Source: Bin22 sp965207275
GTDB lineage: Bacteria; Chloroflexota; Dehalococcoidia; Lucifugimonadales; UBA3495
Reading direction: 5' to 3'
Length of the DNA stretch: 64,000 nucleotides
Assembly (NCBI GenBank): GCA_965207275.1
Contig: CBDBMH010000002.1
Location: forward strand, 558,001-622,000
In this document: one piece after another, positions 1-9,560 of the stretch
Numbering within the stretch: the stretch's first letter is position 1
Layout: each line of letters begins with the position of its first letter
The notes under the pieces: generated by a model
What the model saw: only the letters and a program-made list of their open reading frames with translations
Databases searched by the model: none
What the model was told of the DNA's origin: nothing
Made by a program: the position numbers and the translations under genes

Positions 1-3000
1 ACCCCTGGAAGCAGGCCTGCCCCCGGGGTTTGACACCTCTGACGAAATCGTGGCCGGGTTGGCTTTCGATGATGCCTGGGAGGAATGGCTGGACCGGAAC
101 CTGGGGGAGGACTCTCCTATTGCCGGATCCATTTCCCTGCTGCTAACCCAGGGAATATCCCTGGTCCAACTCAAGAGACTGGCACGGGAATTCCACGCAA
201 ACTATGCGGACCTATCGAGGTCCGGCCCCTCTGCGGATGCACCTCCGGCGGGAGATGCCGGAGTGGCCGTAGTCGGGCGTTGGCCCGAGGCGGAGCGACT
301 GCTGCAGTTCTCCAGGAACGGCGCGGGTGATGCCCTGTTTGATCGAGTGTCCGGCCGGGGAGTGGCCATTCAATCGCTGGCAAATGCGCCAGCCGGCAGT
401 TCCAATTACTACCGGCAACTGGCCAGGCTATTGCCCCTGGCTACCAATTCAGGGAGTCGGGCCAACTGGGAGCAGGACCCAATCACGGGAGAAAATGCCT
501 GCACAGCCCTGAAGTCCCTGCTGGGAGAACTTCAACAGAAAATTCTGGGGAAACTGGAGGAAGCCAGGCGTCACGCCCTGTCGGAACTGATTAATAGCTT
601 GACTGAATTTGTGCTGGACTATGCGGAACGCCGCCGGCGGGAAGGCCGCGCCGAGTTTCAGGACTTGCTGGTATGGGCCAGGGACCTGCTGCGAGACAAC
701 ATAACGGTGAGGGACCATTTCCGTCGACGCTTTTCCCACCTGATGATTGACGAGTCCCAGGACACGGACCCAATACAGGCTGAAATCGCTATGTTCCTGG
801 CCGAGTCGGTACCTCAGGGAATGTCGGGCAGTGGGCGCCCAATTACCTGGGATACTATCGTTCCCGAAAAGGGCAAACTGTTCGTGGTGGGCGACCCCAA
901 GCAATCCATTTACCGGTTCCGCCGGGCTGACGTCGAGCAGATGCTGCATCTGCGAGACCGTATGGAAGCCGGGGGCGGGAGTACCGTCAACCTGGTGCAG
1001 AATTTCCGGTCTCAGAAACCGGTGGTCGACTGGGTCAACTACCTGTTTGACAATTGGATGGGAAAAGGCGGCGACGACGACCCCGAAGGTCGGGTGCAGG
1101 CGGACTACGTGGACATGGCCCATCGATGGTCGGCGGATGCGGACAGCGTCGTCGGGCCAAGGGTATGGGCCCTGGGAGATGAGGCGCAGCCCGCGCCCAT
1201 TGGCGCTATCCGCCAGCAAGAAGCGGTCGAAATCGCGGCTTTACTGCGCCAGACGGTGGAACAGGGGTGGTTGAAGCTGGACCAGGAGTCCACCAATGCC
1301 GCCGGCGGTAAGGAAGTGTACTCCCCGGTGAGCTTTTCGGATATCTGCATCCTGATTCGCGCCCGCACATCCTTGCCCGGCCTGGAGCGTGCGCTGGAGA
1401 GCGCAAATATCCCCTACCGGCTGGAGAGCTCGTCTCTCATCTTCGAGAGCGAGGAAGTCCGAGACCTGCTGAACTGCCTGCGGGCCATAGACGATCCAGC
1501 CGACCGGGTGTCCACGGTGGCAGCGCTCCGCTCCCCGGCCTTTGGCTGCAGCGATGTTGATCTGCTCCGGCACGACGAGGCCGGAGGGTCTTTCGACTAC
1601 CTTTCCGACAATTCGGCAGGGGCGAACCGGTAGTGTCCCAGGGACTGGCGGCGTTGAAGCAGTTTCACCTGCGGCGAATGTGGGAACCGCCGTCGACGCT
1701 GATTGAACGGATTGTCCGCGACCGCATGCTGCTGGAGGGGGCCACCGCCCACCCGCGTATGAGGGAACAATGGCGCCGATACCGGTTCATGGTGGAGCGG
1801 GCTGCCCAGTACGCCGAGGCCGGGGGCAAGTCCCTGCGCGCCTTCCTGGGCTGGCTTGAAGACCAGATCAACAATCGGGTGCGGGTCACGGAAACCCCGG
1901 TACCGGAGTCAGACGAAGAATCGGTCCGGGTGATGACCATGCACTCGTCCAAGGGCCTGGAATTTCCCGTGGTCGTACTGACGGGCCTGAACTCCGCTCG
2001 GCGAACCGAGGTCGATGCCTCACTTTATGACCGTCAGCGAGGGACCGTGGAGGTGTGCCTGGGATCCGGTACGAGCAGGACGGCTACGCCAGGCTATGAA
2101 GCCCTGGAGGACAAGGAAAGGCGCATGTCGGAAGCTGAATACGTGCGCCTGCTATATGTCGCCGCCACCCGCGCCCGGGACCACCTGGTATTGAGCCTGC
2201 GCCGGAGGGAAAGGGGAAGGAACACAGCCGCCCACACCATATCCGGGTACATGGATAACCACCCCCAACTCTGGGAAACCGTAGTCCTGGAAGGCCACAT
2301 CCCCGCGTCGGAAGACGGTTCAACCGAAGGGGCTGACGGGGCTGCCACTGTCCCCGCCAGGTCAGAGCATTCCGTTGAAGCACGGGACGAATGGATGAAC
2401 CGACGCCAGGAAATGATAGCCGCCAGGGGCCGGGCAACGTTTACCTCCGCCACCTCGCTGGGGCAGAAGGAGCGGGAGGAGAGAGAACGAAAGGACGAGC
2501 AGGAATGGGGCCAGGGTGTTGAGCCCTGGCGGCGGGGCCGCGCCGGTAGCCAGGTGGGGAGGGCTGTGCACGCGGTGCTCCAGTCCATAGACCTGGCGAC
2601 GGGCGAAGGATTGGAGGAACGGGCCAGGGCCCAGGCTACTGCGGAAGGTATTCCCGACCGGGAGGGCGACGTCATCAGGCTGTGCCGCATTGCGGTTGAT
2701 AGTGGCATTGTCCGCCGGGCGGTGGCGTCGGAACGCCTGTGGCGGGAAGTGCCCGTGGCCGCCCAAGTAGAGGGCGGCTTCCTCCACGGCTTTATCGACC
2801 TCCTGTTCGAGGAACCCGACGGTTTGGTGGTAGTGGACTACAAGACCGATTCCGTGGATGAGGACCGGGTGGAAGACGCTGTCGAAAAGTATCGTCTTCA
2901 GGGTGGCGCTTACGCCTGCGCCGTTGGCAAAGCTACGGGAAAGACGGTGAAAGAGGTGCGATTCCTGTACCTGGAAGCCCAAAGGGATGTGCCGCTGCCC

Positions 3001-3084
3001 GACCTGGAACAGGCGGTCCGGGACGCGGAACAGCAGGCGATGCAAGAACTGGCATACCAAGGCCCCACACGGTCGGTATGCTGA
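1..3084 (+). CDS. addA: AddA/RecB-type helicase-nuclease subunit, 5'-truncated and split by a frameshift
   Basis: ATP-dependent exonuclease V-like subunit that unwinds and degrades DNA ends during recombinational repair. The reading frame is open from the window edge. SF1 helicase motifs run in order: LMIDESQDTDP (motif II, near 742-775), GDPKQSIYRFR (near 892), NFRSQKPVVDW (near 1003), MTMHSSKGLEFPVV (near 1936) and LLYVAATRARDHL (near 2149). A C-terminal PD-(D/E)XK nuclease follows: GFIDLLFEE then VVVDYKTD (2788-2850). The frame changes at the G run 1619-1622. Frame 2 stops at TAG 1631-1633, while frame 1 continues as GEPVVSQGLAALK. One extra G would join the two parts exactly, so this is one gene with a 1-base deletion or a sequencing error. 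An addB partner would be expected upstream, outside the window. Confidence 0.9.
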
Positions 3085-3159
3085 TGAACTTCAGTGGCGG
3101 CAGAGTGTATCTTCGCCACAACACGTGGGATCTCAAAATTACGATGCAGGTCAATTGAT

Positions 3160-3666
3160 ATGGGTATTCTCACCGATGACATGAAGCGGGTGGTTCGGCA
3201 GCAGCGAATAGGGTTCGTGGCCACCGTCTGCCCGGACGGCTCCCCTAACCTCTCGCCCAAGGGCACTGCCGCGGTATGGGACGACGACCACTTGCTCTTC
3301 GCCGACCTCGCCTCGCCCGTTACCATGGAGAACCTGCGGCACAATCCCTCGGTGGAAATCAACCTGGTGGACCTGTTTTCCCGCAAGGGGTACCGCTTCA
3401 AGGGCACGGCCCATATAGTGGAAAAGGAGCGTGAGCCGAAGCTGCACGAAGAAATCTTTCAGGCCTACAAGCATGGGGGAAAGGGCGTGCACCAGGTTCG
3501 CCTGCCAGCGCGGGCTTACGTCCTGGTAAAGGTGGCAAGGGCTTTGCCGCTGGTCTCCCCTGCTTACCTACCGGGAGTCACGGAAAGGGATACGCGGCAG
3601 ACATGGGCAGAGTACTGGTCGCAAGTCCACCGTGACAGGATGGAGCAACTGGAGTCCGAAGGGTAA
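3160..3666 (+). CDS. PPOX-class (pyridoxamine 5'-phosphate oxidase-fold) flavin/F420-binding protein
   Basis: A 168-residue protein of the split-barrel FMN/F420-binding PPOX family, whose members reduce or bind small molecules with flavin or deazaflavin. Recognisable family text: RIGFVATVCPDGSPNLSPKGT near residues 16-36, then DDHLLFADLASP, NLRHNPSVEINLVD and a RFKGTAHIV strand. The ATG at 3160 is preceded by GCAGG about 9 nt upstream. A longer reading from 3094 has no ribosome binding site. It is 75 nt after addA and converges with citrate synthase. The substrate cannot be deduced. Confidence 0.8.
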   Translation: MGILTDDMKRVVRQQRIGFVATVCPDGSPNLSPKGTAAVWDDDHLLFADLASPVTMENLRHNPSVEINLVDLFSRKGYRFKGTAHIVEKEREPKLHEEIFQAYKHGGKGVHQVRLPARAYVLVKVARALPLVSPAYLPGVTERDTRQTWAEYWSQVHRDRMEQLESEG

Positions 3667-3699
3667 GGAGCAGTGGCGTTGAGCAATTGCTGAAAACTG

Positions 3700-3730
3700 T
3701 TCTGGGGCAGGCGATTAGCCTGCCCCAGAA
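3700..3730. terminator. Bidirectional hairpin terminator
   Basis: Perfect 13-bp inverted repeat (TTCTGGGGCAGGC, loop GATTA, GCCTGCCCCAGAA) between two convergent genes. No clear T-tract follows on either strand. Confidence 0.7.
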
Positions 3731-3753
3731 CTTCGTTTGTGTCATCGGTGATT

Positions 3754-4887
3754 CTAACTGCGCTGGCCGATGGGCACGTACTCCAGGTCCATATCGCCCG
3801 TGTACTCCAGCAGGGGGCGGATTAGGATATTGTCCTCGAACTGCTCGACGCACTGCAGGGTCCAACCGGGTATACGGCCCAGGGCAAATATGGAGATGAA
3901 CAGGTCGTCGGTGATACCAAGCAGGTAGTAGATGCAGCCAGCGAAGAAGTCCACGTTCACGTGGATGCCCCGGGAACGATAGGGCACCATTGCTTCCTCT
4001 TCAACGTAGGTGAGGATCTGGAACCAGTGGGGCTGCCCGACCTTCTCACTCAGCGCACGCGCACGCTCCCGCAGGTGACGGGCGCGGGGGTCCTCGGCGC
4101 GATAGACCCGGTGGCCGAATCCCATTATCCGACCGCCGCTCTCCAACCGGGCCCGGCAGTACTCTTCGGCGTTTTCCGGCTGCCCGATTTCCAGCGACAT
4201 CTTCATAACTTCCTCGGCGGCGCCCCCGTGGGCCGGTCCCTTCAGGGTGCCCACGCCGGTCACCACGGCCGAGTGCAGGTCGGAAATAGTTGAAGCCGTA
4301 ACCCGGGCGGCAAAGGCGGAAGCGTTAGCTCCGTGCTCGGCGTGGAGAATGAAGTCCACGTCCAGCAACCGGGTGGTTTCCTCGTCGGGCATTTCGTTGA
4401 AAAGCATGTAGAGGAAGTTGCCCGCGTGGTTCAGGTCAGGATTGGGAGCCACCGGCTCCAGCCCCTGGCGCAGTCGGTGATGGGCGGCAACGATGGTCGG
4501 GCCCATGGCGGTAAGTCGGATACCCTTGCGGATGGTTGCCTCGGCCGAGTTGTCGTTGACCTCCGGGTCGAAGGCGGACAGGGCGGACAGGCCCGTTCGC
4601 AGGGCGTCCATGGGGTGGCTGTTTTTCACCAGGTCCAATACCTGGATAACTTCGTCGGGAATACGGCGATTGGCTCGAAGGGTGTTGTCAAAGTCGGCCA
4701 ATTCCTGCTGAGAGGGGAGCCTGCCGTACAGCAACAGGTAGATCACTTCTTCAAAAGTGGACTGTTCCGCCAGGTCGTGAATGTTGTAGCCCCGGTAAAG
4801 GAGCTTTCCCACCGAACCGTCAATGAAGCTGGATTTGGTGGTGTCCAGATAAACGTCCTTAAGTCCCTTCATTATCTCCGGGGCCAT
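3754..4887 (-). CDS. gltA: Citrate synthase
   Basis: Condenses oxaloacetate and acetyl-CoA to citrate, the entry step of the TCA cycle. It may also act on propionyl-CoA, since methylcitrate synthases are hard to separate by sequence. It is 377 residues, the usual length of the short bacterial and archaeal-like type. The catalytic triad is visible: His220 in GPAHGGA, His259 in GFGHRVY and Asp313 in VNVDFF. The substrate-binding HAEHGANAS stretch is at 182-190. Transcribed alone, divergently from the hydrolase at 5298. Confidence 0.95.
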   Translation of the reverse strand: MAPEIMKGLKDVYLDTTKSSFIDGSVGKLLYRGYNIHDLAEQSTFEEVIYLLLYGRLPSQQELADFDNTLRANRRIPDEVIQVLDLVKNSHPMDALRTGLSALSAFDPEVNDNSAEATIRKGIRLTAMGPTIVAAHHRLRQGLEPVAPNPDLNHAGNFLYMLFNEMPDEETTRLLDVDFILHAEHGANASAFAARVTASTISDLHSAVVTGVGTLKGPAHGGAAEEVMKMSLEIGQPENAEEYCRARLESGGRIMGFGHRVYRAEDPRARHLRERARALSEKVGQPHWFQILTYVEEEAMVPYRSRGIHVNVDFFAGCIYYLLGITDDLFISIFALGRIPGWTLQCVEQFEDNILIRPLLEYTGDMDLEYVPIGQRS

Positions 4888-5297
4888 TAACTATCCTCCC
4901 TGCGAGCGTTCAATAACCAGGAACCGGAACCAGGAACCGGTCAATTGAGAACGTCCCGGACCAAAAAATCGTATCTGAAAGTGGGAAAATTCGTAGCGGG
5001 ATTTTAGCATTGCCCCCCAATAAGCGTCAAGCTGAAGCTGTTGCCGCGCGCCCTGTAGCCATTGCCCGCTTCCACCTGTGCTCCAGGTTTCTTAGCCGTG
5101 CCGCGGCGCTCTCTTCCTTGACACTCCCGGCGGTTTGTAACAGAATGCGGGCAGTCCGCAAGGTCATTTGACCAACTATATTCAGGCTCATGCAGCTTGT
5201 TTCGCACCCTTCGCGCCCCGATTTGAGGCTGGTCCATATCGCCGGTTGCGAAGTATCGGCTTAATCACTTTCCGGTTAACGGCAAAGGAGGTTGCCA
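4888..5297. other. Divergent intergenic region (410 bp)
   Basis: No gene seen. It must hold the promoters of the divergent citrate synthase and alpha/beta hydrolase genes. Only the plus-strand promoter candidate at 5118-5146 could be read. Confidence 0.6.
5118..5146 (+). promoter_or_regulatory. Candidate sigma70 promoter
   Basis: TTGACA (5118-5123), 17-bp spacer, CAGAAT (5141-5146), directed toward the hydrolase at 5298. The -35 is perfect and the -10 matches at 4 of 6 positions. Confidence 0.4.
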
Positions 5298-6092
5298 ATG
5301 ACGACAACACAGAGTTCCAACCGCACTATGATCGAGGTCGCCGGAACCCAGGTTGAGATGTTTTCCGGCGGAAGCGGCCCGCCCCTGCTGTTCCTGCACG
5401 GTGCCGGAGGCAACGCGGGATGGCAGCCCTACCACGAAGAACTGGCCAAAGCCTATACCGTTTATGTCCCGTCCCAGGCCGGTTTCAACGGCACCGAACG
5501 CCCGGACTGGCTATATACCATTACCGATCTTTGCCACTTCAACCAGGCCATGGTTGAGGCCCTGGGGTTGAAGGACTTCGTGCTGATGGGTTCCTCCATG
5601 GGGGGCTGGGTGGCTGCCGAGATGGCGGCCATGTGTCGCGCCAATATCAAGGCCTTGATATTGGTGGGGGCGGCGGGCATCAAGCCCGAAAGCAGCGAAA
5701 TCGCCGAGATTTTCATGGTTTCAGCCCGGACGCGCACGGCGCAGCGCTTCTTTGATATATCCCAGGTGCCGAACCGGGAGGACTACGAACGGGAAGCCAC
5801 CGCCGAGGAACAACTGGTGGCCCACTCCAACCAGGAAATGGCCTCTCGCCTCTGCTGGCGACCCTATCTGCACAATCCCAGTCTGCCCCACTACCTGGGT
5901 CGCGTCGACACCCCGACCCTGCTGGTATGGGGTCGGCAGGACGCCATCATTCCCCTGGAGTGCGGCGAACTCTTCGAAAAAGCCATGCCCAACGCCCAGC
6001 TGAAGGTAATCGAAAACTGCGGCCACTCCCCAGCCCTGGAGAAGCCGGCAGAGTTCCTGGCGGCGGTGGGGGAGTTTTTGGGTGGGGTTTAG
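5298..6092 (+). CDS. Alpha/beta-fold hydrolase
   Basis: A 264-residue serine hydrolase of the alpha/beta fold. The oxyanion segment LLFLHGAGG is at 30-38, the nucleophile elbow GSSMGG puts Ser at about 100, the acid is in WGRQDAIIP and the catalytic His is in CGHSPALEKP near the C-terminus. It lacks a signal peptide and should be cytoplasmic. The ATG at 5298 follows GGAGG with 6-nt spacing; a TTG two codons earlier is less likely. The substrate (ester, carbon-carbon bond or epoxide) cannot be read from the sequence. Confidence 0.88.
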   Translation: MTTTQSSNRTMIEVAGTQVEMFSGGSGPPLLFLHGAGGNAGWQPYHEELAKAYTVYVPSQAGFNGTERPDWLYTITDLCHFNQAMVEALGLKDFVLMGSSMGGWVAAEMAAMCRANIKALILVGAAGIKPESSEIAEIFMVSARTRTAQRFFDISQVPNREDYEREATAEEQLVAHSNQEMASRLCWRPYLHNPSLPHYLGRVDTPTLLVWGRQDAIIPLECGELFEKAMPNAQLKVIENCGHSPALEKPAEFLAAVGEFLGGV

Positions 6093-6095
6093 GCT

Positions 6096-6190
6096 AACCG
6101 CCCATCCTGAGCCCGTTGAAGGGCTCCCCTCGGCGGGGGAAGGTTAGGATGGGGGTGAGCGCCCGTCATTCCGGCCCCCGAGCCGGAATG
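6096..6190. repeat. Dispersed repeat pair left of the DUF433/DUF5615 module
   Basis: R1 (6096-6159) begins AACCGCCCATCCTGAGCC and ends GGTTAGGATGGGGGTGAG. R2 (6165-6190) is a hairpin, CATTCCGGC against GCCGGAATG. Both types recur in the same orientation just right of the module (R2' 6759-6783, R1' from 6796). Confidence 0.7.
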
Positions 6191-6208
6191 CAAAGAGGTG
6201 AAGTAGTA

Positions 6209-6445
6209 ATGGACTGGGAAAAGTGTCCGGCAGTGGAAAGCGTTTCCGGCAAGGTGAGCGGCAACTGGGTATTCACCGGCACTCGCCTGCCGGTTTACGC
6301 CCTTTTCGAGAACCTGGCCGGGGGCGCTACCATTTACGACTTTATAGAATGGTTTGAAGGCGCCGAGGAGTCAGAGGTCAAGGCGGTGCTGGAGCATGTC
6401 GCCCAGGACCTCCGCGCCAAAATAAACCATGAGAATCTTGTTTGA
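6209..6445 (+). CDS. DUF433 protein, likely antitoxin
   Basis: A 78-residue protein with the DUF433 core: GTRLPVYALFENLAGGATIYDFIEWF, where the family winged-helix-like fold senses or binds DNA. The ATG at 6209 follows AGAGGTG; a longer frame back to 6116 runs through repeats and is not used. It overlaps the next gene by 17 nt, the translational coupling expected of a toxin-antitoxin pair. In this family DUF433 genes commonly precede DUF5615 PIN-like genes. A decayed relative lies at 10645-10840. Confidence 0.85.
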   Translation: MDWEKCPAVESVSGKVSGNWVFTGTRLPVYALFENLAGGATIYDFIEWFEGAEESEVKAVLEHVAQDLRAKINHENLV

Positions 6446-6746
6446 CAACGGGACGCCCCGCCCATTGCGCCAACAGCTCTTCGGACACCAAATCGAGACT
6501 GCCAGAGAGCGGGGCTGGGACACCTTGTCCAACGGCGTCTTGTTGAACCAGGCCGAGGCAGTGGGTTTTGAAGTTCTACTCACCACTGATCAGGGAATCC
6601 GATACCAGCAAAATATGACCCATCGGCAAATAGCCGTGGTCGTCCTTATGAACACCGACTGGTCCCGCATATCCCGGCGAACGGAAGAAATCCGCGCCAG
6701 CCTGGAAGGAATACGACCGGGAGAAGTACGGGAAGTTCAGATTTAG
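6429..6746 (+). CDS. DUF5615 PIN-like protein, likely toxin
   Basis: A 105-residue PIN-like protein: ILFDNGTPRPLRQQL at the N-terminus carries the first acidic residue, followed by GWDTLSNGVLLNQAEAVGFEVLLTTDQGIRYQQN. The LLTTDQGIRYQQN block is diagnostic of the DUF5615/Mut7-C-like group. These are proposed RNases paired with DUF433 antitoxins. The start overlaps the DUF433 stop. Toxic activity is inferred from family and context only. Confidence 0.85.
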   Translation: MRILFDNGTPRPLRQQLFGHQIETARERGWDTLSNGVLLNQAEAVGFEVLLTTDQGIRYQQNMTHRQIAVVVLMNTDWSRISRRTEEIRASLEGIRPGEVREVQI

Positions 6747-6758
6747 AAGCTGTACTCC

Positions 6759-6847
6759 GTCATTCCGGCTCCGAGCCGGATCCACCCAGCGAACTAACCG
6801 CTCATCTTGAGCCTGTCGAAGGACTTCCCCTCGACGGAGGAGGGCTA
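6759..6847. repeat. Dispersed repeats right of the TA module, interrupted by IS630 copy 1
   Basis: R2' (6759-6783) is a CCGGCTCCGAGCCGG hairpin. R1' (from 6796) resembles the copy at 6096-6159 and runs into the IS630 insertion. After the IS it resumes at 8076 with TAGGATGGGGGTAG. The intact R1 copy shows the empty target with one TA. Confidence 0.7.
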
Positions 6848-8075
6848 GTAGATTATCGCTATTGAAATGATGGGTACAGGGACTTGAGCTTGATACGGGC
6901 GTCCTGGGTGGTGAAACGCCATTCTGCCCGGACCTCCTGTCGGTTTCGTTGGTCTTGCCAGGCTCGGGTCTCCTGGCCCAGCAGTTCTTGATTGGGAATC
7001 CGACGGTCCAGGCACTGTCTGGCCAGCACCGCCAACTCCGTCTCAGCCATATTGAGCCAACTGCCGTGCTTCGGCGTGTAGTGTATCTCCAGTCGTTCAG
7101 CAATACGCCGAGCTTCCGCTGGCTCGAAGGCCTCGTACAGGGATGCGGGATGGTGGGTGTTCAGGTTGTCCATCACCAGTACTATCCGTTCCTTGTCTGG
7201 ATAGTCCTGGTCCACCAGTTTCCGCACTACCTCCGCCCAATCGGTCCTGGTCCGCCTCTCGGTGACCTCCACCCTCCGCCACCCTTCCAGTGGTGCGAAC
7301 AGCATGAACAGGTTGCTCACCCCGTTGCGCCGGTATTCGTAATCGTAGGCCATGGCTGCACCAGGCCGCGCTGGGCAAGGCTGGCGGGTCTCCTGCACCA
7401 ACTGCTTGCTGGTCTCGTCCAGGCACACCAGCACCTCCTCTTCCCCGTAATCCCGGTGATACACCTCCAGCACGTCCTCCATGGCGCATACAAACTCGGA
7501 GCTGGCCTTAGGCGGGATACACCAACACTCCTTCAACCAGGGCTTGAGTTGGTTTTTTTCAGCGTCCGACGCACCGTATCGGTACCGATGCTGTCCACTA
7601 TCCCCCTTTCCACCAGTCCGTCGGCCAGCATCCGCAGGGTCCAACTTACCCGTCCCACCGGTGGCTTCGAGCAGGCCAGGGCAACCAGTTGGGCCTCCCC
7701 TGCCCCGTCCAGTTTCTTCTTGCGCCGGTTCAACTGCTCCCGGCGGCCCAGGGCAGCCTCCACACCTTCTTCCACGCACCGGCGCCGCACCCGTTCCACG
7801 GTGGCAGTCCCTACTTTCAGCGCCCGGGCTATCTCCTGGTCCTGCATAGGACCCGCGGCCTGATTCTCGTCGCTAAGCAGCAGAATGCGGGCGTGAATTT
7901 GCTTGTAGGCCGCTGCTCTGCCCCTGGATACCAGCGCCTTCAATTCTTCCTGTTCTTCCCCTTCCAGCCTCACCCGATATTTCTTCACTTCCCAGCCTCC
8001 CCACTTCCCCATCGCCCTTGGCGATGGTCTGTTCCTCCTATATTACCAGCCATCAATCCTATCGCGTTAGACTAC
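6848..8075 (-). mobile_element. IS630-family insertion sequence, copy 1
   Basis: 1228 bp bounded by imperfect inverted repeats of about 26 bp (19 matches), starting GTAGATTATCGC at the left and GTAGTCTAACGC (reverse complement) at the right. It is flanked by TA on both sides (6846-6847 and 8076-8077), the IS630/Tc1 target duplication. The predicted proteins are identical to those of copy 2 at 10879-12106, in opposite orientation. The pre-insertion site can be inferred from the repeat at 6096-6159, which reads GTTAGGATGGGGG with one TA. Confidence 0.95.
6859..7988 (-). CDS. IS630-family transposase, two overlapping frames joined by -1 frameshift
   Basis: DDE transposase that moves the element into TA sites. 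The first frame (start GTG 7988, or ATG 8012) encodes a helix-turn-helix half: DQEIARALKVGTATVERVRR. The second frame (to 6859) encodes the catalytic half: the first Asp in VCLDETSKQL, the second in VLVMDNLNTHHP and Glu in SWLNMAETELAVL. The frames join at an A7 run (7553-7559), where a -1 slip gives RRTLKKNQLKPWL. The GTG start gives the family-typical MKKYRVRL and has GGAGG 7 nt upstream. Without slippage the product ends shortly after the A run. Confidence 0.9.
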
Positions 8076-8132
8076 TAGGATGGGGGTAGATTACTTGCGA
8101 GGGCTAGTCCTTTTCCCTAGCACCGTACCCAA

Positions 8133-8918
8133 TTAGCAAAATACTTGAGTCAAGTACACTGCTTGGTAGCCTCTCCATTTTCCAAGAGATGCTCCGACTC
8201 CGGTGCGGTCGTATTGCCTGCCTAACAGGTTGGCCCGGTGCCCCGGACTGTCCATCCAACCTTTAACGGCGGCGGCAGCAAGCTTGTCTATATCTTTGGA
8301 CATCAGCTCTATCGTAATGTTTTCTGCAAGCCCGTAATGGAAGAGCTTGCGGCAGTTGTAGCCCGCTTTTTCGGCGCGTTCCGTTGGTCCTAACCCTTCC
8401 GGGGTGTCGTGGTCGAAGTAGCCCCTCTCGGTCATGTCTTCGCTGTGGGCCCGTGCGATAGCATTCAGACGGTCATCCCAACGCAACAGGCGAGAGCCTA
8501 TAATCTCGGCTCGTTCCACGTTAATGCCATCATGAACTTTGCGTTCGAGCACTTCCACCATGGCGGCATTTTCCTCTTCTTGGCGGGCCCAGCGCTCTTC
8601 TCTTGATTCGGAGACAGCCTGAGAGACCCTTTCAAGGATGCTTGGCGAGTCGCTGGTTTCACGAGGCAAGGTTGGCGGTGGTTCCCGAGTCGGAGGCACG
8701 AGTGTCTCCGTCGCCGTTATGTCTTGAAATGAATCTGGAACTGAGGGACGTTGCGGGACCTGTTCATTTGTTGGCCTGCTCAGGCTTTGGGGCATTTTAA
8801 GCTCAGTAGCGGGATTCTGTAACCAGTAAATTCCTGTAGCAGATGCCAAGCCGATAACTATGGCAATCGTAGCCGGCACTACCTGTTTACGTCGTGGCTT
8901 GCGGCGCTTGGGAGGCAT
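8133..8918 (-). CDS. Membrane-anchored CAP/SCP-domain protein
   Basis: About 261 residues. A basic N-terminus precedes one membrane helix (VVPATIAIVIGLASATGIYWL), then a Pro/Thr-rich linker and a charged helical stretch, then a C-terminal CAP domain: ARAHSEDMTERGYFDHDTP, LAENI, GWMDSPGHRANLL and VYLTQVFC. The two histidines and acidic residues of the CAP cavity are present. It should be an extracytoplasmic protein on a single anchor. The start may be ATG 8918 or GTG 8933; neither has a strong ribosome binding site. It is the last gene of a three-gene minus-strand operon inside the IS630-bounded island. The function of bacterial CAP proteins is mostly unknown. Confidence 0.85.
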   Translation of the reverse strand: MPPKRRKPRRKQVVPATIAIVIGLASATGIYWLQNPATELKMPQSLSRPTNEQVPQRPSVPDSFQDITATETLVPPTREPPPTLPRETSDSPSILERVSQAVSESREERWARQEEENAAMVEVLERKVHDGINVERAEIIGSRLLRWDDRLNAIARAHSEDMTERGYFDHDTPEGLGPTERAEKAGYNCRKLFHYGLAENITIELMSKDIDKLAAAAVKGWMDSPGHRANLLGRQYDRTGVGASLGKWRGYQAVYLTQVFC

Positions 8919-8997
8919 GGCTAGACTTTGCACCCCAGTGTTTTTTCGGTTTCGTTAAGAATTCAACGTCAGTTTAAGGAATCTGTCTCCCGCGTTG

Positions 8998-9558
8998 CTA
9001 TGCGTTGCGCCAACGATAATGGCCGGTACCGGTCAAGATAGTCAGCGCCCTGTGGACTCTTGGAAACTTACCCTTGTGCTGAATGGCAACTTGAGCACGT
9101 ATTAGGGTCTGATGAATTGCGAGCAATACTCCAGTCGCAATTACGATTGACAGACCCGAGTGCGTAGCGTTCACTATCGCACCAGTGCCAAAGACGACAG
9201 CGATGGCAAGTCCGAGCATCACTAAAGGCGTCCAGTAAATTGACTTGCGTCTGTGATAGTAGAATGCAGTGCCCATAGCCATAAACGCTATCAGTCCCGT
9301 GCCAACAGTCAGAGTGGCTGCCTGCACGAAAGAAACTTCGAACAGGTACCTACTTATCGGCGATGCTAATAGCGCTACCGTCTCTATACCTGTGTGGGTT
9401 TCTTGAGTACCGTCCAAAGTCACCCACGGCATCAGAAAGGCTCCGAGAGGCACTAAGGCAAGTGCAAAGAATCCAAGCCTGACTGCCAACGTGGCGATTT
9501 CCCTATTCGTGGCACGACTTTCTTTACCAGCTTGTATGGTATTGCCGCTGTTGGCCAT
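8998..9558 (-). CDS. Four-helix membrane protein of unknown function
   Basis: 186 residues, not recognised. A polar N-terminus precedes about four hydrophobic helices: LGFFALALVPLGAFLMPWV, an alanine/threonine-rich helix after SFVQAATLTVGTGLIAFMA, WTPLVMLGLAIAVVFG and LSIVIATGVLLAIHQTLI. A basic cytoplasmic tail ends in GHYRWRNA. It starts 2 nt after the stop of the upstream gene, so the pair is tightly coupled. G+C appears lower than in the flanking chromosome, consistent with acquisition together with its neighbours. Confidence 0.6.
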   Translation of the reverse strand: MANSGNTIQAGKESRATNREIATLAVRLGFFALALVPLGAFLMPWVTLDGTQETHTGIETVALLASPISRYLFEVSFVQAATLTVGTGLIAFMAMGTAFYYHRRKSIYWTPLVMLGLAIAVVFGTGAIVNATHSGLSIVIATGVLLAIHQTLIRAQVAIQHKGKFPRVHRALTILTGTGHYRWRNA

Positions 9559-9560
9559 GA

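Noticed and set aside
1625..1640. Programmed frameshifting in the addA-type gene
   Set aside because: The G4 run is not a classical slippery heptamer and no stimulating structure is evident; a simple indel is more likely.
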